Of a DNA stretch of 64,000 nt, positions 58,333 through 64,000 are shown piece by piece (within the stretch, counting starts at the first letter, position 1; the number at the start of each line of letters is the position of its first letter). Both the position numbers and the translations under genes were made by a program. The DNA is taken from NCBI RefSeq assembly GCF_003255815.1, contig NC_037668.1, positions 11,172,542 to 11,236,541 on the forward strand, in the 5' to 3' direction. The DNA comes from Theropithecus gelada (Eukaryota > Chordata > Mammalia > Primates > Cercopithecidae). The notes beneath the pieces are model-generated. The model worked only from the letters and a program-made list of their open reading frames with translations. It did no database searches and had not been told where the DNA came from.

Positions 58333-60295
58333 CTCCTACTGGATAAATTCTAACACACATAGCAAGTTTAAACTCTGAGTAAATATAAAAATCAACAGCC
58401 TGAAGGCATTGGAGAACGTCGAAAACAGGCAGAAACTAGGGGTGTAGTTTAGTCTTTCACAAAAAGGATAACACTGAATAAGTGTCCTGTTTGCGGGCAG
58501 GCTTCAGTTGGAGACCTAAAAAGCATCTAAATATGATAGAAACCTGCATTCTTACTGGCTTGAAGAATGAGAGGACAAAGTTTGGGTGACCATAATGCCT
58601 GGAAAATAAGCAGAGAGATTTCTAAATAAAGAGTCAGAGTGGTATAGCCTTATATTCTATGTATTAACTCTACCCAAATATCTGGCCAATCCCTGAATTC
58701 CACATGCATGGGGTCACCTCCAAGCTGTCCAACAATGGCTAAAACAACTGGCAAAATATTTCAATTATTGCTTACTACTAGAAAAACAATTTGGGGTTTG
58801 AGCCTGCTAAAAAAACCAAAACAGTTTTTTTCTTTTTAAAGATATTCTTCTGAGGAATACAAAAGAATTTAGAATCTCTTCAATTTGTCATTTAAAATAT
58901 TCAAGATACTAGCCAAATTTATTAGCCATATTACAAAATAGGTAATTCATTCTTAAGAAAAAAGGCAGTCAATGGAGACCAAACATGAGATGTTCCAGGT
59001 GTATTTAATGACCAAAACTTTTGAAGTGATTATTACAACTATGCTTAAAGATACAAATGAAAATATTCCTGAAATGAATAAGCAGAAAATCTCAGCAGAT
59101 AAATTTTTTAAACCAATAATAAAGAGCAAATAAACATACTAGAATAAAAACATACAATATCTGAAATAATATCATTATAAAGTCTTAAACACAGATTGGG
59201 AGGACAGAAGAGTCACTGAATGAAAAGACAGATCAGTAGAAATTGACCCACTTAAGGAAGATAGAGATAGAAGATTGAAAAAATAAAGGAACATAGTCTC
59301 ATGAAACTACATATTTAGGATCAGGAAGTTGGATGCTACCTTCTTCCTTAGGGAGAAACTAATTCCTCGTAGTTATTTTTACAGCATTAAAGTGTTCACA
59401 GGTTATTGCTCTGTTTGTAAGTACAGAAATGGTAGCAGAGAATCAAAAGAGCAGCAACATGACTGATCTAATGGATTCTATTAATTAATGGAATCTAGTA
59501 GCCAACTGAGTGAGCAGGTTAACAAAACACTTTCACCTGCTCTATGAGACTCTGACTCTGGATCAACAACCTAGGTCTGTATTTACCAAATAAAACAGTA
59601 TGTGTTAACAACACTGCTAGGCAACATTGCTTATGATAAAAATAATCCCCAGCTGGTAAAGTACATCTAGGCTTAGAGAACTATGAATACCCGAGAGAAA
59701 GTCATAGTTTAGGCTTTCCTGAGTAGAGTGACTCTGGTAACTGGGACATCTCTTTCAGTGACCACAAAGTCTATACTTGAAATGTAAAAATAGATATTGG
59801 CTCTTGTGGAAAAATGAGGCTTCTTTGGTAAGGGAGATTGTACTACCCACTAATGTAGATCTCATCTCCTTGCATTTGAGCTGGAGAAAAAATAGTTCCT
59901 AGACCTATGTGTATACCTGGAGACAAGATACCTCCTGGAACTAGCTGCATACTGCTACAGGGACTGCTCTAGTAAGGACTCTTGTTTAGAGAAGCTACCT
60001 TGCTGGCAAGCTAAGGTTCTTGTTCTATGCCCTTTTAAGTAGACTAGTACCAAACATAACCTATGGTAGTCTCCTGATTCTGAATATTTACTTGAACTTA
60101 CAAAGATAGCATGGTGGCCACTGGAGATGAGCAATTAAAACAGTGGTTTCCAAAATGAGATTTCTGATTCTCTGAAGCTGTGCAAGACTGTCTCCTGAAG
60201 CACAGCAAATTTAAAAAAAAAAAAAAGCACTTTTACTTATATTCATTTCTTAATCCCATCTTTTAAATTTTTGCTTTATAGAAAAGTTGTATGAT
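58333..60295. other. Intron sequence left of THE1, unassigned
   Basis: No exon was recognised. Bases 59000-59320 have A-rich, LINE-like text that may be part of an old L1. The last five bases (ATGAT, 60291-60295) are the left target site of the THE1 element. Confidence 0.45.
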
Positions 60296-60744
60296 TAATA
60301 TGGTTTGGCTGTGTCCCCATATAATCTCAACTTCAATTGTATCTCCCAGAATTCCCATGTGCTGTGGGAGGGACCCAAAGAGAGGTAACCGAATCATGAG
60401 GACCGGTGTTTCCCGTGCTATTCCCATGATCGTGAATAAGTCTCACAAGATCTGATGGGTTTATCAGGGGTTTCCACTTTTGCTTCCTCCTCATTTTTCT
60501 CTTGCCACCTCCATGTAAGAAGTGCCTTCTGCCTCCTGCCATGATTCTGAGGCCTCCCCAGCCATGTGGAACTGTAAGTCCAATTAAACCTCTTTTCTTC
60601 CCAGTCTCGGGTATGTCTTTATCAGCATCCTGAGAACAGACTAATACAGTAAATTGGTGCCAGTAGAGTGGGGCATTGCTGAAAAGATACCTGAAAATGT
60701 GGAAGTGACTTTGGAACTGGGTAACAGGCAGAGATTGGAACAGT

Positions 60745-61281
60745 TTGGAGGGCTCAGAAGAAGACAGGAAGATGAGGGAGAATTTGAAACTTCCTAGAGA
60801 CTTGTTGAATGGCTTTGCCCAAAATGCTGATAGTGATATGGACAATAATGTCCAGACTGAGGTGGTCTCAGATGGAGATGAGGAACTTGTTGGGACCTGG
60901 AGTAAAGGTGACTGTTGTTATGTTTTAGCAAAGAGACTGGCAGCATTTTGCCCCTGCCCTAGAGATTTGTGGAACTTTGAACTTGAGAAAGATGATTTAG
61001 GGTATCTGGCAGAAGAAATTTCTAAGCAGCAAAGCATTCAAAAAGTGACTTGGGTACTGTTAAAGGCATCCAGTTTTATAAGGAAAGCAGAGCATAAAAG
61101 TTTGGAAAATTTGCAGCCTGACTATGTGATAGAAAAGAAAAACGAATTTTCTGGGGAGAAATTCAAGCCCGCTGCAGAAATGTGCATAAGTAGCAAGGAG
61201 CCTAACATTAATCCTCAAGACTGTGGGGAAAATGTCTCCAGGCCATGTCAGAGACCTTCATGGCAGCCGCTCCCATCATAA
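60745..61281 (+). pseudogene. THE1 internal open frame 1 (gag-like remnant)
   Basis: An open stretch of 178 codons starts near the left of the THE1 internal region. MaLR internal regions are known to carry a degenerate gag-related frame without pol. The predicted product is acidic and Lys-rich in its middle ('DSDMDNNVQTEVVSDGDEEL'), and I see no CCHC zinc knuckle. No promoter other than the LTR is apparent. Protein production is not supported. Confidence 0.55.
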
Positions 61282-61341
61282 GTCCAGAGGCCCAGGAGGA
61301 AAAAGTGGTTTTGTGGGCCAGGCTCAGGGTACTGGTGCTGT

Positions 61342-62049
61342 GTGCAGCCTAGGGACTTGGCACCCTGTGTCCCAGCCACTCCAGCTGTGGCTGAAAGGGG
61401 CCAAGATAGACCTCGGGCAGTGGCTTTAGAGGCTGGAAGCCCCAAGCCTTGGCAGCTTCCATGTGTGTTGAGCCTGCAGGTGCACAGAAGTCAAGAACTG
61501 AGGTTTGGGAACCTCCACCTAGATTTCAGAAAATGTATGGAAATGCCTTGGATGCCCAGGCAAAAGTTTGCTGCAGGGGCGAGGCCCTTATGGAGAACCT
61601 CCGCTAGGGTACTGTGGAAAGGAAATGTGGGGTTGGAGCCCCCACACAGAGTACCTACTGGGGCACTGCCTAGTGGAGCTGTGAGAAGAGGGCTACCATC
61701 CTCCAGACCCCAGAATGGTAGATCCACTGACAGCTTGCACCGTGAGCCTGGAAAAGCCACAGACACTCAATGCCAGCCTGTGAAAGCAGCCAGGAGGGAG
61801 GCTGTACCTTGCAAAGCCACAGGAGTGGAGCTGCTCAAGACCATGGGAACCCACCTCTTGCATCAGCATGACCTGGGTGTGAGACCTGGAGTCAAAGGAG
61901 ATCATTTTGGAGCTTTAAGATTTGACTGCCCCGCTGGATTTCGGACTTGCATGAGCCCTGTAACCCCTTTGTTTTGGCCAATTTCTTCCATTTGGAATGG
62001 CTGTATTTACCCAGGACTTGTACCTCCATTGTATCTAGGAAGTAACTAG
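61342..62049 (+). pseudogene. THE1 internal open frame 2
   Basis: A 235-codon open stretch in the second half of the THE1 internal region, in a different frame from the first. The composition is Pro/Gly/Arg-rich and I recognise no domain. Its start codon is probably incidental. It may be a continuation of the gag-like remnant after frameshift or simply non-coding internal sequence. Confidence 0.4.
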
Positions 62050-62649
62050 CTTGCTTTTGATTTTACAGGCTTATAGGCAGAAGGGACTTGCCTTGTCTCA
62101 GATGAGACTTTGGACTGGGGATTTTGGGTCAATGCTGAAATGAGTTAAGACTTTGGGGGACTGTTGGGAAGGCATGATTGGTTTTGAAATGTGAGGACAT
62201 GAGATTTGGAGGGGCCAGGGTTGGAATGATATGGTTTGGCTGTGTCCCCACATAATCTCAACTTGAATTATATCTCCCAGAATTCCCACATGTTGTGGGA
62301 GGGACCCAGGGGGAGGTAATTGAATTGTGAGGGCCAGTCTTTCCCATGCTATTGACAGTGAATAAGTCTCACCAGATCTGATAGGTTTATCAGGGGTTTC
62401 CACTTTTGCTTCTTCCTCATTTTTCTCTTGCCGCTGGCGTGTAAGAAGTGCCTTTAACCTCCTGCCATGATTCTGAGGCCTCCCCATGTAAAACTGTAAG
62501 TTCAATTAAAACTCTTTTTCTTCCCAGTCTCGGGTATGTCTTTATAAGCAGCATGAAAACAGACTAATACAATGAAGTACAGTATATACCTATCTTAAGG
62601 GAAAGTCTCAAAATTTTTTTACTGATAGTCATAAACAATAAAAAGTTTG

Positions 62650-64000
62650 AAATTCACTGAATCAGAAAATAGAAAGTATTTTCAAGCACAAATAGAACAT
62701 TTGTAAAAATTCACCATTTGCTAAATTCAAGCTCTAAAAATACAAGAGATCTGAAAGCATTGAGACTATATTCTTTGATTAATATGTAATGAAATTAGAA
62801 ATCAATTTTTTAAAAAAGTTAAGTTAAAAGAAAGAGCCCTGTACTTGGAAATTTAAACACATACTTCTAAATAAATGATAGATCAAATAAGAAATAATGG
62901 TGAAAATTAGAAATTATTCAGAACTGCTTTACAGTGAAAATACTATAACATATCACAACTTTGTCGATGCTGATAAAACAGAACTTAGAAGGAAATTTAT
63001 ACTGCACTCTTAAATGTTTATATTAGAAAGAAGAATGGCTGAAAATTAATGAGGTCCACTCAGGAAGTTAGTAAAAGCACAACCACATAATTTCAAACAA
63101 AATAAAATAGAGGAGGGGATGAAACAAATGAAATAAAAAACAAAGGAGGCAGGCGGATCAGTTGAGGTCAGGAGTTTGAGATTAGCCTGGCCAACATGGC
63201 GAAACTCTGTCTCTACTAAATAATACAAAAATTAGCTGGCATGGTGGTGGGTGCCGGTAATCCCAGCTACTTGGGAGGCTGAGGCACAAGAATAGCTGGA
63301 ACCCAGAAGGCAGAGGTTGCAGTGAGCTGAGATCATGCCACTGCACTCCAGCTTGGGTAACAGTGTGAGACTCTGTCTCAAAAAAAAAAAAAGGAAATAA
63401 ATAAAAAACAAAGATAGAATAAGAGCCTCACAAAATCAAAAGTATATCCTCTAAATGATTAACAGAGTAGTCTAACAAAATTCATCAAGAGGAAACAAAG
63501 GAACAAAGGTATTTCAAGGAAAACAACCCACAGAAGGTATTGGTTATAAACATTTCAGCTTTCCAGCATAGATTAGAATTTTGGAAAACATATCCATCAT
63601 TATGCATTAGACAGCTTCCAATATGTCAAGACATTCCTGATGAGAGAGAGCTGTGGTATTAACCAATGTGATTTTTAATAATATTGTAAATAAAATGTGA
63701 CAGAATTTGTAAGATCTACATAACTCAGTCTTAAATGTGAAAAGCACAACTTACCACATTCCAGAGATAATATAAAAGAACAGCTTTATCACACTTCCTT
63801 GCCGAGGAAGTTCCTATTGGTGGTAATGTAAGTTAGAATACCATTTTGGAGAACAAGCGGGCATCATCCACTGAGGCTGATGATGTATATATCATATATC
63901 CTCCTGAATATACTCTTAGGCATATATTAATATAACTAAAGAAAGTCTTTCACATGTGCACAAAAGGCAGATAAAAGTATGCCCTCTGTAGTACTGTTTG
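62650..64000 (+). mobile_element. L1M-type ORF2 fragment, plus strand, split by Alu
   Basis: 'aatgaaattagaaatcaatt', 'tacttggaaatttaaacac', 'cttagaaggaaatttata', then after the Alu 'aaaattcatcaagaggaaac'; near the right edge, 'gaatatactcttaggcatat' resembles the usual L1 'ttcctaggtatatacc' box. The middle (63560-63830) is too diverged to place. All frames are broken. Confidence 0.7.
63145..63391 (+). mobile_element. 5'-truncated Alu SINE, plus strand
   Basis: Starts partway through the left arm ('ggcaggcggatcagttgagg'). The target repeat is 'aaataaaaaacaaag' before it and after its A-tail. It is inserted in the L1M ORF2 fragment. Confidence 0.9.

Larger units (their letters stand above)
60296..62571 (+). 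mobile_element. Complete THE1 (MaLR) retrotransposon with both LTRs
   Basis: The 5' LTR is 60296-60648 (353 bp) and the 3' LTR is 62227-62571 (345 bp). Each opens with 'atatggtttggctgtgtccc' at its start and ends 'ctaataca'. The internal region is 60649-62226. The target repeat is ATGAT at 60291-60295 against ATGAA at 62572-62576, four of five matching, as expected for MaLRs. Elements of this class lack pol and env and were moved by ERVL-type enzymes (family knowledge). The two LTRs differ by substitutions and small indels, so the insertion is old. The orientation is antisense to WARS2. Confidence 0.95.
41821..64000 (-). other. WARS2: WARS2 intron 2 (partial, continues beyond the window)
   Basis: No sequence resembling the HIGH-region exon 2 was found up to 64000, so at least 22 kb is intron. 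It is dominated by transposons listed separately. Stretches without assigned features are 42800-44290, 45830-46600, 50853-51870 and 58330-60295. Bases 51470-51700 look like an unnamed interspersed repeat, and the others are unique-looking AT-rich DNA. Confidence 0.85.

Noticed and set aside
41821..64000. Search for WARS2 exon 2 (HIGH-like motif)
   Set aside because: No open segment with the expected Gly-rich, HLGN-type sequence was seen, so exon 2 is taken to lie beyond the window.

Overview
This is a primate nuclear genome window. About 17 Alu copies, L1, L2, MIR, MaLR and ERV LTR pieces cover much of it, and the only clear gene is a spliced, minus-strand one. Two full-length Alus (30635-30935 on +, 40611-40910 on -) share three changes from human AluY: 'ggctcaagcctg', 'gccgagacggg' and 'ctagccgggcgagg'. 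These mark the AluYR subfamilies of Old World monkeys, so the source is most likely a macaque, baboon or guenon-type monkey rather than an ape (inference from remembered consensus sequences).

The gene is WARS2, the mitochondrial tryptophanyl-tRNA synthetase. Its last four coding exons lie on the minus strand at 41740-41820, 38119-38204, 29694-29812 and 28508-28956. All visible splice sites are GT/AG, the reading phases join exactly, and together they encode the C-terminal 244 residues, including the AADIL, GEDQ and KMSKS motifs. If the family length of 360 residues holds, exons 1 and 2 (about 116 residues, with the HIGH-like motif) lie beyond 64000. Everything from 41821 to the end is then intron 2. 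The 3' UTR runs left from 28507, with a possible early poly(A) signal cluster near 28280 and a possible late one near 26830.

The left 28 kb is intergenic. In primates the next gene on this side is TBX15, also on the minus strand (established synteny; none of its coding exons was found here). Positions 1-10400 hold G-runs and two CpG-island-like stretches (2220-3620 and 8460-10420). These are the best candidates for promoter or enhancer sequence, probably connected with TBX15 or with an unannotated non-coding RNA. From 10400 to 26400 the sequence is AT-richer and holds a long L2 relic (13900-17675) interrupted by an MST-type LTR, an AluJ and a second MaLR LTR, plus two MER5A elements, a solo ERV1-type LTR with 4-bp target duplications, and an ERVL-type LTR carrying an Alu.

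WARS2 intron 2 is a nest of transposons. It holds a second solo LTR of the same family as the one at 20459, with an Alu inside; three L1M fragments, two of them further interrupted; a close head-to-head Alu pair; a 176-base homopurine tract; an AT-rich palindromic cluster; and a complete THE1 retrotransposon (60296-62571) with both LTRs.

I found no previously undescribed coding system. The items most worth checking are the 150-bp tandem duplication in the WARS2 3' UTR region, the perfect hairpin at 7468-7516, the splice donors inside the CpG islands, and the structural DNA tracts in intron 2.
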